Below are positions 1-11,414 of a stretch of DNA of 64,000 nucleotides, piece after piece. The translations under genes were made by a program, and so were the position numbers. The DNA comes from Epichloe hybrida. Its lineage: Eukaryota > Ascomycota > Sordariomycetes > Hypocreales > Clavicipitaceae. The DNA lies in assembly GCA_019022495.1 (NCBI GenBank), contig JAFEKR010000011.1:682001-746000 (forward strand). Reading direction: 5' to 3'. The notes beneath the pieces are model-generated. The model did no database searches. It worked only from the letters and a program-made list of their open reading frames with translations, and was not told the DNA's origin. Every line of letters begins with the position of its first letter. The stretch's first letter is position 1.

Positions 1-1478
1 AGTCGCAGCAGGTCCTCTGTAGGAGAATGGGGGTGGTCGAGATTGAATCCGGACCAGGGTCATCGTGGTGCCCACAGAGGCGGATTGTGGGTTGGTCGCT
101 AAGGGGTTGGGGTTCACAATAGGAGCTTCCGATGGGTGCGGTGGAGGTGTCGCTAGGTGTAAATCTTCTTTGAGGACGTAGGTGCCTTTGTGGTTGATCC
201 GGTCAGCAGGTCGTGTCGGCCATGTTCCATCATGGTTCTGCTCCAAGGCTGGTGCTCACAAACCTTCTCCTACGAGAAACTGCCATTCCGGCCCGGTAGG
301 GTTTGATATAGTATTATTTGTCTCTATCATCGGCACGATTCCCGTAATACCGGTCGCGCTGTAGGGACCACCAATAGGGTATCGGGGTGGAGGAGGTAGA
401 GCACTGTGAAAGTGGACGTCAGCCATGGGGCCTTGGGAGAAAGATGAAGGGAAAGAGAGTGCGCGAGGAAGGCCAAGGGCCATTGCGTGGGTTCGCTGAC
501 ACTTACATGAACATGGTGGCGGTGTTTCCTCGGCCAGCTCCAGGATACAGCCGGTCAATACCGCGCAATTTCGCGTGTAAGTCGACGCTGCGACAGTGCG
601 ACAGCATGCGATTATGCGATCGTCTCGTCGCAGACAAGAATGGGGATGTCGTCTTGAGGGTCCAGCGTCACAGCGAGTGGGGGAGCTCCAGGGTTGGGTT
701 GGTTGCATCATGTCGACCTGGCCTCCTTTATCCGGAGCTGACCTGGGGTTGTTGGGTGCGTTGGTTGGTGTCGAGTGTAGGGGGCACGCCTGTCAGAACC
801 CATGCCATTAAATCGATAGCATGGGACTCGTGGCAGAGCGTGACGTTGCGTGACGGCGCGGCGGCGCGGCGGCGTGTTCGTTGGTTCGATGATGATCCGT
901 CGCGCATCCAATTGAAACATGAACATCGCCGTGTTGTCGTACTATGACGCGGAAATGGGCAAATGGTTCTTGCCTGAGGAGCTGAGGAAAGGGAGGGGGG
1001 GGGCACTGACACATTGACGTTGGCCTGCACTTGCCTGCACTTGCCTGCACTTGCCTGTGCAGCATTATTACAGTCCGTCGGCGCTGGTCCTACAGTGTAG
1101 CACGTCCCATTTGGCCGCTGTGTGGGCCTCCAACGGCGTGCTCAAAAAATCCGGTCAACGACGTGGAAGAGCGGAGGTGGATTCGATTTCGGTTCGATGC
1201 CCAATCTTCTTCCAGGTGTAATTTAAAAATAAAAAGCAAGCAAGTTTCTCCCAGGCAATCCTCAATCCTCTGGTACCACCCCCCAGCTCCGTCTGTAATG
1301 ACCAGACCCGACTTGAAGCATTGTCATCAGCCCGTCTCCGGCGTCACCTTTCCTCCTCCGCGATCCGATAACGACTTGACGCAGTACACAACGCAGCCTC
1401 CGCCATCATCGGGGACATGGCTCCGCGTTAAAATTGCCGCAGCCGAGGTTTCATCACAGCTTCGATAGCTCCGCAACC
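1..1478. other. 5' gene-free stretch, promoter side of the Miro gene
   Basis: No coding region can be supported here. The open frames on both strands lack ATG starts or recognisable protein character. A degenerate 10-bp tandem repeat lies at 1021-1060. The last few hundred bases are presumably the promoter and leader of the downstream Miro gene, but I see no clear core promoter element. Confidence 0.6.
1021..1060. repeat. 10-bp tandem repeat, about 4 copies
   Basis: Four consecutive 10-mers of the form TTGCCTGCAC, the first and last degenerate, in intergenic DNA. Confidence 0.8.
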
Positions 1479-3452
1479 ATGACGACAGGTAAGGCTTTCA
1501 GACGCAGACTTGACACCTCCTGGTAGTCAGCCATTGCTGGTTCCATCGTACTACATACTGACCTTGAGCTCTCATCAGTTCGTGTTTGTGTCTGCGGAGA
1601 CGAGAGCACTGGAAAGTCCAGCCTCATTGCCTCTCTTGTCAAGGACCAATTCGTGAGCAACAAGATTCAGCCTGTCCTGCCGCAAATCACCATACCGCCA
1701 AGCATCGGTACTCCTGAGAATGTCACCACGACCATTGTCGATACCTCTGCCCGCCCACAAGACCGAACAACTCTACGGAAAGAGATTCGAAAATGCAACG
1801 TCATCCTCCTCGTCTACGCGGATCACTACAGTTATGAGAGGGTCGCCCTTTTCTGGATGCCGTATTTCCGCTCCCTTGGCGTCAACGTTCCTGTCGTCCT
1901 CTGTGCCAATAAATCCGATCTCGCCGGCCAGGGGAACACGCCTCAGATAGTCGAGGAGGAGATGCTGCCTGTCATGGCTGAATTTCGCGAGATTGATTCG
2001 TGTATCCGGGCGAGTGCCCGCGAACACAAGAATGTCAATGAGGTCTTCTTCCTTTGCCAAAAGGCGGTGACACATCCCATAGCCCCGCTGTTCGACTACA
2101 AAGAAGGGCGTCTCAAGCCCGCTTGTGTGGCTGCTCTGAAAAGAGTCTTCTTCCTTTGCGACAAGGATCAGGATGGCTATCTGAACGACGATGAGATGCG
2201 AGAGTTCCAGGCTCGGTGCTTCGATAAGCCTTTGACCAGCGAGGACCTCGACAACATCAAGCTGTCCATTTCCAAAACCATGCTGGGTTCGAATATGGAA
2301 AGGGGAATCGACCAAGCCGGATTTCTTCAACTGAACAAGATTTATGCTGAAAAGGGTCGGCACGAAACCATCTGGATCATACTCCGCAAGTATCACTATA
2401 CCGATAGCCTGAGCCTTGAAGATAAATTCTTGCACCCCAAATTCGACGTTCCGGAATACTGCTCATCAGAATTAAGTCCCATTGGCTACAGATTCTTCGT
2501 CGACTTGTTTCTGCTCTTTGACAAGGACAATGACGGCGGCCTAAATGACCAAGAGCTTGAGGCTCTCTTCTTACCTACGCCCGGTCTGCCAGCCTCTTGG
2601 GTAGACTCAGCTTTCCCTTCGTCTACAGTCCGGAACGAAGCCGGTCACATTACCTTACAAGGCTGGCTGGCACAATGGAGCATGACAACCTTCCTTGAAC
2701 CAAAAACAACCATCGAGTATCTTGCATATCTAGGCTTCGAGTCGCCCAATGTCAAGGAGGGAATAACTGCGGCTCTCAAAGTCACAAAGTCCCGCAAGCG
2801 CAGACGACGGCCCGGCAGAGTTGAGAGAAATGTGGTTCTCTGTTACTTGATTGGTGCTCCCGGAGCTGGCAAGTCCTCCCTTCTCGATGCGTTTCTGAAC
2901 CGCCCGTTTGATGGACTCTATCATCCAACCATCAAACCCCGTCGTGCGGTCAACAGTGTCGAGCTTCCTGGCGGCAAGCAAGTCTATCTGATTCTCGAAG
3001 AGCTCGGCGAACTGGAGCCTGCCATTTTGGAGAATCAGTCCAAACTTGACCCGTGTGATTTGATCTGCTATTCGTATGATTCTTCTGACCCCGACTCCTT
3101 CTCGCACATTGTCGACATGCGATCAAAGTATCCACAACTTGACGAGTTGCCATCTGTGTATACCGCCCTCAAGGCGGATAAAGACAAGACAACGCAGCGG
3201 AGTGAATTGCAGCCCGACCAATACACATCGTCTCTAAACATGAATACGCCACTTCATGTTAGCGTAACATGGAACAGCATCGCGGAACTCTTCGTTGCCC
3301 TTGCCGAAGCTGCTACCAATCCGAGCATGGGCTTCCCCAAGACTGAGGAAGAGGCGCCTGATCGTACGAGTCTGTACATGGCCCTTGGTGCGACCGCATG
3401 CGCTGCCGTCGCTGTCGTCATGATCTGGCGTCGTTCTACCAACGCAGCATAG
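1479..3452 (+). CDS. gem1: Mitochondrial Rho GTPase (Miro/Gem1)
   Basis: Outer-membrane GTPase; in yeast it regulates ER-mitochondria contacts and mitochondrial inheritance. Two exons: a 10-base first exon (1479-1488), an intron 1489-1578 with GT..AG ends, and a long second exon from 1579; the product is 627 aa, normal for the family. The short first exon is needed to give the N-terminal P-loop GDESTGKS (residues 10-17). An NKSD-type guanine motif follows (CANKSDLAG). Two EF-hand loops begin near D198 ([12 protein letters not shown]) and D318 ([12 protein letters not shown]). A second P-loop GAPGAGKSS starts near residue 429. The C-terminus is a single membrane anchor (about 601-619) followed by RR and a short tail, as expected for a tail-anchored protein. 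Convergent with the cap methyltransferase gene. Confidence 0.95.
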
Positions 3453-3955
3453 ACATGCGACGTCGCAACAGACAGAGGAATCACTCGGCGCTCGTACTCG
3501 ATTTGTTGTCGAGTTATTCAAAACCACATGACCTTTCTCAACAGGCGACACACCACTCTTTAGTAATTAGTTATTGGATCTGCGGCAGAGCTGTACAATC
3601 CACTTTTCTTCTTCTTCTCTCTCCGTCGAGTTTTGAATGATTCTTTCTTTAAAGCGCCGTTCCCATCGTTGGAGATGACGGGGAGTTTTTGCATGGCCAG
3701 GAGTTGTCACGACGCAGTTACTCTGGGACAAGTCGGATTATGATACCCTCTTTACTCCTGCGGCGCTAATTCTTACCAAGTAATATCAATGATTATAACG
3801 ATACTACACATTTACTTTTTTTTTTGGGTAGCATCATATCTTTCCCTTGCTCGTTGCTCTCTCCCTCTCTCTCTCTCTCTACGAGTTTCTCCGCATTGGT
3901 GTATAGTTAATTGTCTCTAGCCATGATGCAATGGCACCGTACGTTGTGATATATT
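3453..3955. other. Shared 3' intergenic region of two convergent genes
   Basis: About 500 bp between convergent stop codons. It holds T-rich tracts and a CT microsatellite near 3865-3890, and no gene I can support. Confidence 0.6.
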
Positions 3956-5446
3956 TTACACCTTATAAAAGCAAAAGCCTATATAGAAGCTAGCAGCTTC
4001 CATTTCTTCATCCGACACCAAAAGAGGTCCTCCTCCCCTTTCGCGAACACCCATTCGCTCGCTCAAGGGGCCCAACTCAGGGTCATCCTTCTCTGCCTCC
4101 CAAATTTCACTGAACGTTCGGTGGAACTGCAATTCAAGGTTGAAATCGTCCGCCAGTGCACGGAAGGCCTCCCAGGGAACAACGTACTCTGGCACTTCCT
4201 CTACGGCTTCATCCAAGAAGAAGTTATACTTCCAGCCGAAAGCAGGCCGGAACACTCCGTCTCCGGGTGTTTTCCCGGGGAACCGAACGCGATAGATCGA
4301 GTTGCCCCATTCAGCCGTGGGCTCAGCCTCGCCTTCCTCGAGCTCCCCGTCGTCAGGGTCAGTTTCGGGGGGTGCAACAGCTCCACTGCTGCCCTCTTTT
4401 TCCTTGTCCTTCTCCCTTTGGTCCTTTTGGCCCCTGTCCGCCTCTTTCGCCGCCGCCTTCTCATTGAACTGGCGCACTCGCTCGCTGAGCACGTCCGAAT
4501 TGGGAATGCAGCCGATGAAACGACCTCCCTTTTTCAATGCGCCTGCCACGTTGCGCAGCATGGTTCGTGCGTTGCGTTCGGATTCAAAGGCGTAGTGCAT
4601 GGAGAACATCATAGTGACCACGTCGAAGCCCCGGTGGTTCATGGGCGACGGGTCAAACCCGACCTGGCGAATAATTTCGATTTCCTCGATACTTTCGCTG
4701 TAGCAGTCTTTGACGTGGAATCGTGCGTCAAAGACGCGTGGTTCGGGCCGTCTGTGAGAAGCTCCGCGGCCGCCACCTCGACCGCCACCTCGGCCGCCAC
4801 CTCCTCGTGAAGAGATGTTTCGATACCGGTCTTTCGCTTGGTCGATGCTCACTTCAGCGGGGTCGAGGCCGACGTACAGCTGGATCGGCTGGGGAGCCTG
4901 CTGCCATTTGTTCAAGTCACCGCCCTTCCCGCAGCCAATGTCCAGGACGAGAAGCTCCTTTCCGCTGGAGCGACCCAGTTCGCGAGATCCAGGCTCGTGG
5001 TCTTCGTCGGGGGAATATCGTTGGATGATGCAGCTCTTGATCCAATTGTTGAAGACTCGGAGGCCCTTAATCTTGCTGTCTGTTGTTCGCCATTGCCTGC
5101 CTCGTTCGGGGACATTGTTGTAGTGTTGGCGGACCACGTCGTGGACGCCGCGCACGCGATTGTGCTCCGCGGCGGCGGCTTGCTGTGCGGCCTGCTCGCG
5201 TTCAAGCTGGCGCTGACGAATGGCTTCCCTTTCGGCTTCGGATATGCGCGCTCTTGCGCCAGGGCGTTTTTGTTTCCGGGGCTGCTCTGAGGGCGAGACG
5301 GCGCGTCGTTTGGCCGCTTGCAGTTGGTTTGCGTTGTAGGGTTGCGGGAGATCATCTTGTGCGTCGTCTTGGGCGCGACGCTTGTTGGGCCTGTTGGGCT
5401 GGTGAGAATCCCCGTCTGGTTTTCCTTCATTTCCATGCTCTGGCAT
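3956..5446 (-). CDS. abd1: mRNA cap guanine-N7 methyltransferase (Abd1 family)
   Basis: Transfers a methyl group from SAM to the N7 of the cap guanine in the nucleus. Single exon, 496 aa. I start at the ATG at 5446, which has A at -3. The frame stays open another 38 codons upstream but contains no ATG. The N-terminal ~95 residues are charged and disordered with basic KRR clusters, then an Arg/Glu/Gln/Ala-rich helix. The SAM-binding motif LDIGCGKGG is near residue 168, and the cap-enzyme signature VTMMFSMHYAFES follows. An RGG-type insertion (SRGGGGRGGGRGGGRG, about residues 212-228) sits inside the methyltransferase fold and is unusual. An acidic EKEGSS..DPDDGELEEGE segment forms a second insertion. 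Divergent from rpn7. Confidence 0.93.
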   Translation of the reverse strand: MPEHGNEGKPDGDSHQPNRPNKRRAQDDAQDDLPQPYNANQLQAAKRRAVSPSEQPRKQKRPGARARISEAEREAIRQRQLEREQAAQQAAAAEHNRVRGVHDVVRQHYNNVPERGRQWRTTDSKIKGLRVFNNWIKSCIIQRYSPDEDHEPGSRELGRSSGKELLVLDIGCGKGGDLNKWQQAPQPIQLYVGLDPAEVSIDQAKDRYRNISSRGGGGRGGGRGGGRGASHRRPEPRVFDARFHVKDCYSESIEEIEIIRQVGFDPSPMNHRGFDVVTMMFSMHYAFESERNARTMLRNVAGALKKGGRFIGCIPNSDVLSERVRQFNEKAAAKEADRGQKDQREKDKEKEGSSGAVAPPETDPDDGELEEGEAEPTAEWGNSIYRVRFPGKTPGDGVFRPAFGWKYNFFLDEAVEEVPEYVVPWEAFRALADDFNLELQFHRTFSEIWEAEKDDPELGPLSERMGVRERGGGPLLVSDEEMEAASFYIGFCFYKV

Positions 5447-6101
5447 CGTGAGCGATGTCTGCCCTTTCGGCAGAGAATTTTTGGTGGTGGTGGTTAATGA
5501 GTAGAGATGGACGTGGAAGGGAGTTGGAATGTCGCGAAGGAGGTGTGGGGCCCTCGGCACGATCCACCAAGCCTGTAATCCGTACCCTGCCTGTACCTGT
5601 ACATGTAATCCGTACCCAACTAGGCATTTGTACTACAGACAGTGCGAAATCGAGACGCAAAATGTTACTGTCTTGAAAATCCCAACAGCGGAATTTTATT
5701 AGCTGAGCTTGGCAGGCAGGTAGTTCTGGAACACTAAACTTTAACACCCACTGGGGGTTTGGCTCCGGGCTCCAGGGTAGGGAACGGCAGGCAGAGAACG
5801 GTGCGTGTCCCGCTGGACGAGCGTCGAGGACCCACACAGCTCCAGTCCACACAGTATTAGTCCGTGTGTACGGAGTACGGATCCGTAATCCGTACTACGG
5901 ACTACTCATCCAACAAACCTGTTTGAATGGGCAAGCTCCCTCCAGCTCTCGTCACCACTTCAACCCATCGCCTCAGAACGACCCCTCGACACAGCGCTCG
6001 AATCTTTCTGCAAGAAACCACGCGGTCAAGTGGTCTGAACCCGAAAAGCTCACCAAAAGCTCAGTGGTTCATCGTAGCCAATCCCGTTACCCGCCGCCAC
6101 C
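5447..6101. promoter_or_regulatory. Divergent promoter region of abd1 and rpn7
   Basis: 655 bp between two divergent ATGs. It contains two copies of GTAATCCGTACC (about 5575-5625) and, at 5869-5905, a dense cluster of the words TACGGAGTA, ATCCGTA and GTACTACGGA arranged partly as inverted repeats. No open frame here looks coding. Promoter function is inferred from position. Confidence 0.55.
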
Positions 6102-7754
6102 ATGGGTTCAGATCCCCAGTACGCAAAGTGGCCATTGCTGCCGTTGTCGCAGCACGTCTTCACTCTCACAAACCGCTATGCCTCGAAAACAGCACAACAG
6201 GCGGCTGTAAAGATTCTGCAGGATGCCGTCACCGAGGACAAGATGGCGCCTTTCTATCGGTACCTTGCACACCCCATCGACGGGATCCTCAATGCTGTCG
6301 GTGAAGGCGGCGCCTCTGGGCCCGGCAAGCCACTGAGCAGGAAATCCAGCTTGGCAGGCATGGTCGCCACCAAGGCATCAACAATGAACGTGACTCTGCC
6401 ATGGGACGAAGCCCTCTATGCCAAGTTGAAGGAAGACAATGATAAAGAATTGGCCGAGTTTCAGAAGGAGGAGGACGAGGCTGTTGAGCAAGCTGGCGAT
6501 ACCGAGATCATGGCCGCCAAGGGTAAAAGGGCAGACTTCTGGGCTCGCGTTGGTGATAAGGTATGTTGTGAATCCTGGCAGTTCCAAAAGCACTTGACTT
6601 CGGAGAGACAGGGCCACTGACAAACGAGCAACCGACAGGACAAGGCAATTGCCATTTACGAGGACATTTTCGAGAAGACGGGTATCCTGGGTGCCAAGAT
6701 TGACCTGGTGCTCGCCATAATACGCATGGGTCTCTTCTACGGAGACAAGGCACTAGTCAAGAAGCACATTGAGCGAGCCAAGACTTTGGTTGAGTCTGGT
6801 GGTGACTGGGACCGGCGAAACCGCCTCAAGGCCTACGAGGGGCTTCACCTTCTCACTGTCCGATCATACAACCTCGCCGCACCACTACTCCTCGATTCCC
6901 TTTCTACCTTTACCAGCTACGAACTCTGCACGTACTCCAACCTAGTTGTGTACTCTGTCCTGGCTGGTTCTGTGTCTCTAAAGCGAGTCGATTTCAAGTC
7001 CAAAGTTGTCGACGCGCCCGAGATCAAAGCTATCATGGGCGACGGCGAGGACAAGCTGCTGGCTCTGAGTGGCGCTCTGAGTGCTGGTCCCGGCGCAGAT
7101 GACACTTTTGAAGACAAGGCACCACAGACTGCCACGAAACATGTCGTCAACCTGACGACTTTGGGAGCAAACACGGAGCAGCCTGAAGCCGAGATGGCTG
7201 TCGACTTTAGCCCTCTGGCTTTGCTGGTGAGCAGTCTATACAATGGCAACTACAAGACGTTCTTCCAGTCCTTGGCCGATGTAGAGGAGCAGTTTCTCAA
7301 CCAGGACCGCTACCTGCACGAGCACAAGAGCTGGTTTACCCGGGAGATGCGATTGCGCGCATACCAGCAGCTACTCCAGAGCTACCGCATTGTGGGACTG
7401 GAGAGCATGGCCAGTGACTTTGGGGTGACTGTTGACTTTTTGGACCGGTACGTATCCCTATTGTCTCTCTCATATTCACAAAAAAAAAGGGGGGGAATGA
7501 GTATACCGTGTAACAAAATGCCATTGCGGAACGTGAGGCTAATCTCACCCACCAGTGACCTCGCCCGGTTCATCGCCGCCGGCCGCATATCCTGCACCAT
7601 TGACCGTGTCACGGGCAAGGGCGTGATTGAAACCAACCGACCTGACGATAAGAACAAGCAGTACCAGAATGTTGTTCGCCAAGGCGATCAGCTGATTACG
7701 AAACTGCAAAAGTACGGACAGGCAGTGAGACTGAGGGGCAGCGAGAGAGCCTAG
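6102..7754 (+). CDS. rpn7: 26S proteasome regulatory subunit Rpn7 (PSMD6 type)
   Basis: Lid subunit of the 19S regulatory particle. Three exons: 6102-6560, 6639-7447, 7556-7754; 488 aa. Intron 1 (GTATGT..CAG) has stops in frame. Intron 2 (7448-7555, GTACGT..CAG, with a CTAATC branch-like site) is 108 nt with no in-frame stop, so it can be read through. Splicing is preferred because it restores the family junction LDR-DLARFIAAGR. Recognisable stretches: GDWDRRNRLKAYEGL, STFTSYELCTYSN in the helical-repeat domain, and the C-terminal PCI region ending TKLQKYGQAVRLRGSERA. The N-terminal 150 residues carry a Glu/Asp-rich helix. Starts at GCCACCATGG, a strong initiation context. Confidence 0.95.
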
Positions 7755-8413
7755 AGGTATGAAGTAAACATGGTGGAAGTCTGAGGAATTGGAATCCATG
7801 CACGAGAAGACTTGCTCCGGTTAGTTTGGGAGAGTGCAAAACAGGCCATATAGACGAGGGAATAATTTCACAAAGTCTAGTTGACCTCGCTTTAGTCACA
7901 AGTCGTGTCCAAGGGGGGAAGTGGGGAAGGGGGGAGGTTCAGAATTGAGCAAGGAAAGGGCTCACTGGGTAATGTATCAATATTGAAAGAGAATATGCAT
8001 AAATAGGTTCTTCTCGCTCATGAAAGTGCCCGAGTCCCATCGAATCGAACCCCCAGTGGAATTCGCATCATCACAGATGCCCTTGATTGGGGTCGGTAGT
8101 GAAGAAAATGGGTAGGATTGCCCAAGTCGACGCGAATGTGACATGATTAGAATCGAGTACGGAGTCCAAATCATCCTTGTATCTCAAAGGGGTTTTTTTC
8201 TCTCTTCTTCATACCACATCAGATCTAAATAGCTGGTGACAAATAGATGGGTTGTGCGATCCCGACGCTCTCTTTCAACTCCAGCTGGGAAAAATGTGTA
8301 CCAATTCTCAACGCGTGCTGTTGCCCAACCCCCCCATTTTAAAAAGATAAAGAAACTTAAAATCGGGTATATTCGAGTTTTAATCTAACTAAACGTTGCC
8401 CAAAACAAAAGTC
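7755..8413. other. 3' intergenic region between rpn7 and the alanine aminotransferase gene
   Basis: About 660 bp between convergent genes; contains G-rich runs near 7915-7940 and AT-rich sequence near 8340-8400. Nothing coding is supported. Confidence 0.6.
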
Positions 8414-9937
8414 TCACCTGTACTTGTCCATGAACTCCTGGTGGAACTTGACAATCTCGGCAACCCACTCCGTACCGGGAGCAAGAAAGGTGGTTCGGAA
8501 ATGCAGAGTGCCCTCCTTCTGGCCGAATCCGGAGCCGGCGACAACACAAACGCCAGTGGCCTCAAGCATCTTCATGCAGTAGAACTCATCGGGCTTGCGC
8601 TTCTCGGCGGCAGCCGCGTCCAGAGCCTTCTTTGGCAGCCGGATGGTGGGGAATAGGTACATTGCGCCCTGAGGCTCAGCACACTCGACACCCTCCATCT
8701 GGCCAAAGGCCTTGTGCAGAGCAGCGGCGCGCTCACGAAGACCCTCGTAGATGCCGGAGTACTCGTTTTGGTAGAGCTCGAACGACGGCTCTCCCTGCTT
8801 GGGCGGGCTGACCATGAGCTCGACGAGGCACTGGCCGATGACGGGAGCGCAGAGCATGATGGAGACAAACTTGTAAATCTCAGCCTCCACTTCGGGGTTG
8901 AAACCGACAAGCTCAAAGTAACCACCTCGGTGACCACACTCGCCAACCATGCCCTTTGAGACACTGTGCAGCGAAGCGAGCTCAACACCATCGTACTTGC
9001 CCGGGTTCTCCTGTTGCATCTTGCGCAAAACGCCCTTGAAGCTGTGGAACTTGCCGACAAAGACATTGGTCTGGTACACCTCGTCGGCCATGACGACCAA
9101 GTTCTCCTGCTTTGCAAAGTCAATGACTGAACGGACATCTTGCTCCGACAAAGAAGCACCGGTGGGGTTTCCCGGGTTGATGATGACGATGCAACGGACG
9201 TCGAGACCGTCTGCCTTGCCCTTCTCATAGGCAGCCTTGATGGTCTCGAAGCTGGTTCCCCAAGATTTAGACTCGTCCAGGTAGTATGGGACGGCCTGAG
9301 CGTCAAGGAGAGACAGAGTCGCCGTATACAAGGGATACTGGGGAATGGGGATCATGATGCCGGTATTCTTGTCGGCACAAATGACATGAAGAAGCGTGTT
9401 GACACCGGAAGAGGCACCGGTGGAGAGGTAGATCTTGGAAGGATCGGCGGGGAAACCATCTCGTCCTGCGAGCGACAAAAAGTTCCAACAAATAGGTCAG
9501 ACAAAGTGAAGGAAGACGACCCAATCATGGAACACGATTCAAAACTCACTCTCCAAGAAAGCAGCGATGCTTTCTTTAATGGCAGGTGCACCGGCGCTGG
9601 CGCTATAAGCACCAACGGAGCCGACCTGCTTCAACAACCACTTGGCACGTTCAATGACATCGGTCTTGTAGCCAAGACCACTGATCAGAACATCTTCCTT
9701 GTTCAACAGCGCCGGGTTCTCGAGCAGGCTGAGGACCTGCCGGAAAAATGTAATGGGCTTCTGGTCGAGCTGCTGAGGGTTTCCGATGTTGGCCGAGATG
9801 ACCTGATCAAAGGGCAGAGAGGTGTCGCCCTTCTTAAGGCGGGCACGGAACTCTTCCGACTTGACGGCGAGCTCGCCACGAACGGCGTACTCGGCACGCA
9901 CAACGTGCTGATTGATGTTGTCTCGAGTCAGTCTCAT
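8414..9937 (-). CDS. Alanine aminotransferase (PLP-dependent, class I/II)
   Basis: Interconverts alanine and 2-oxoglutarate with pyruvate and glutamate. Two exons on the minus strand: 9937-9550 and 9465-8414, joined across an 84-bp intron (GTGAGT..CAG) to give AFLERRDGFPAD; 479 aa. The N-terminus NINQHVVRAEYAVRGELAVKSEEFR and GNPQQL are typical of the family. The PLP lysine is in HSVSKGM near residue 300, preceded by NPGNPTG and ADEVYQ. The first in-frame ATG is 9937. The frame stays open some 66 codons upstream with an Arg-rich stretch ending HRRESST just before the ATG, so a longer mitochondrial form is possible through a non-AUG start or an unseen 5' exon. As called, the protein lacks a clear targeting peptide. 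Confidence 0.93.
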
Positions 9938-11045
9938 GGTGGAGGATTCACGTCGATGCTGTGGCTGTCGTAGTCGCAGCTGTGACGGGTGCAAGTGCGC
10001 CTTGTCTCCGAGTCCAAGTAGTGGTGGTGACTGGCGGCGGGTTGATGGGAGAAGATTTGGCGGGGCAGTCGGAGCAAAATGTCGACGAGGGGTGCCGACC
10101 CCGGTGTCGGAGGTGGCTATGAAGTGAGTCAGCACGGAGTATTGTTATGTACGGAGTACTTACTCACTCCTTTGATCATCAAAAACCCAAATAGAAAAGT
10201 TCAGGTCAGAATCGCAAGTGAAAGTGACTGGCTCGAATCGCCACGAAGCAAATTTTTGATGATGACAGCGAACCGGAGATGCTAATGCAAAATCCACACC
10301 GTTATTACCCCGTAGATCTCTTCCGATCGTGGTGGTCTTCCTCAACAAAGGCAAGGTTTGTGTGGAGCCGGGGCCAAATACCGACGAACTTCCAGTTCTC
10401 TGAGCTCTCCCACGCGGCCGCGTCCGACACCGGGGACATCCGCCAAGACCCGGGGAGTGGTGCATTTCGCGACGTCAAGAACGAAAGGGAGGGAGGATGA
10501 ACGACTTGGCAGGAAAAACAAACCCACTTCACTCACCTGCTGCATTGCACCCTTTTGCCCATGGCGCCGTGATATTACCAGCTCTCCGCATCACAGACGC
10601 CTGCCCGCCCTTCGCCGCCAGATTCATCGTCTTTCGTTTAATAAGGCCTTTGGATGCTGCAGTCTCTCCGATGCACTTTTCGATGGGTCGAGTAGCCGAC
10701 TCTGCTTCTGGGAGACGTCGATGGCGGGCGTTCCTGACCAAGAAGCCGTTTTTGTACAGAGTGATCCGCCAGATTGGCGCAAGCCTGGGCGTCCCGTATG
10801 TACGTAATTGCTTTTTAGGTGGAGAAGCCCCATCCAACTAATACCCTGCGCCTGGTAAATCAATGAACCAATCACTAGTCCGTACAAAGTGCTAGAATGC
10901 GTGCCTACATACACAGTGCCTACCAGTCCAGCATCGGGGGCCGGAGCCACATTTTACCGAGCACTCCTTGTCGTCTCAAATTCCATGCAACACCACCCAC
11001 AATCAGTCAGTCCTCATAGCTCCCATCATCGCAAGACCAGACAAG
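9938..11045. promoter_or_regulatory. Intergenic region between the aminotransferase and bL33m genes (divergent)
   Basis: 1.1 kb holding both promoters. TACGGAGTA occurs at 10150-10158. In-frame open sequence continues upstream of the aminotransferase to about 10135. I found no independent gene; the overlapping frames here do not resemble a protein I know. Confidence 0.55.
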
Positions 11046-11414
11046 ATGGCCAAGAAAGGTAGGACAAACCGCTTGAACCCCTCAAGCCAAGCAGCGTTGG
11101 CGTCATAAACCTCCATCAACGCTCGTTTTGCTAATTTCCTGCGCTCGCACACACCACAGCCAAGGCTCGTTTACTCAATGTCCGCCTCATATCCATGGCC
11201 ATGACGGGCTTCTTCTACACCTTCAAGCGGCCGCGAACGGCGCCTCTCATGGGCATGATGAAATACGATCCGATCGGTATGGGCCTGAATTTCTCTTTAG
11301 CACCGGCGTTGGCAGCGTTTAGTATCGGGCGTTGAGGCACTCACTAACGCGAGCATCTCGCTTTTAGTCCGCAAAAAGGTTCTTTTCCTCGAAACGAAGA
11401 AGAGATCAAAATAA
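11046..11414 (+). CDS. mrpl39: Mitochondrial large-subunit ribosomal protein bL33m (yeast Mrpl39)
   Basis: Tiny three-exon gene: 11046-11058, 11160-11276, 11368-11414, giving 58 aa. Spliced protein starts [19 protein letters not shown], continues [12 protein letters not shown] and MKYDPIVRKKV, and ends FLETKKRSK. This matches the bL33 pattern (Tyr/Phe-rich core, Lys-rich tail and YDP..R.HV/V motif). Introns begin GTAGGA and GTATGG and end CACAG and TTTAG. All three exons are too short to show as isolated open frames, so the gene is easily missed. Probable role: structural protein of the mitoribosome large subunit. Confidence 0.9.

Noticed and set aside
387..947. 186-codon open frame on the plus strand
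   Set aside because: Begins with GTG, has no family resemblance and overlaps another frame on the minus strand; looks like promoter DNA.
5447..5560. 38-residue N-terminal extension of the cap methyltransferase
   Set aside because: It would need a GTG start; the first ATG (5446) has good context, so the extension is taken as leader.
9140..9973. 277-codon antisense frame to the aminotransferase
   Set aside because: Starts with a non-ATG codon and mirrors the real exons and intron on the other strand.
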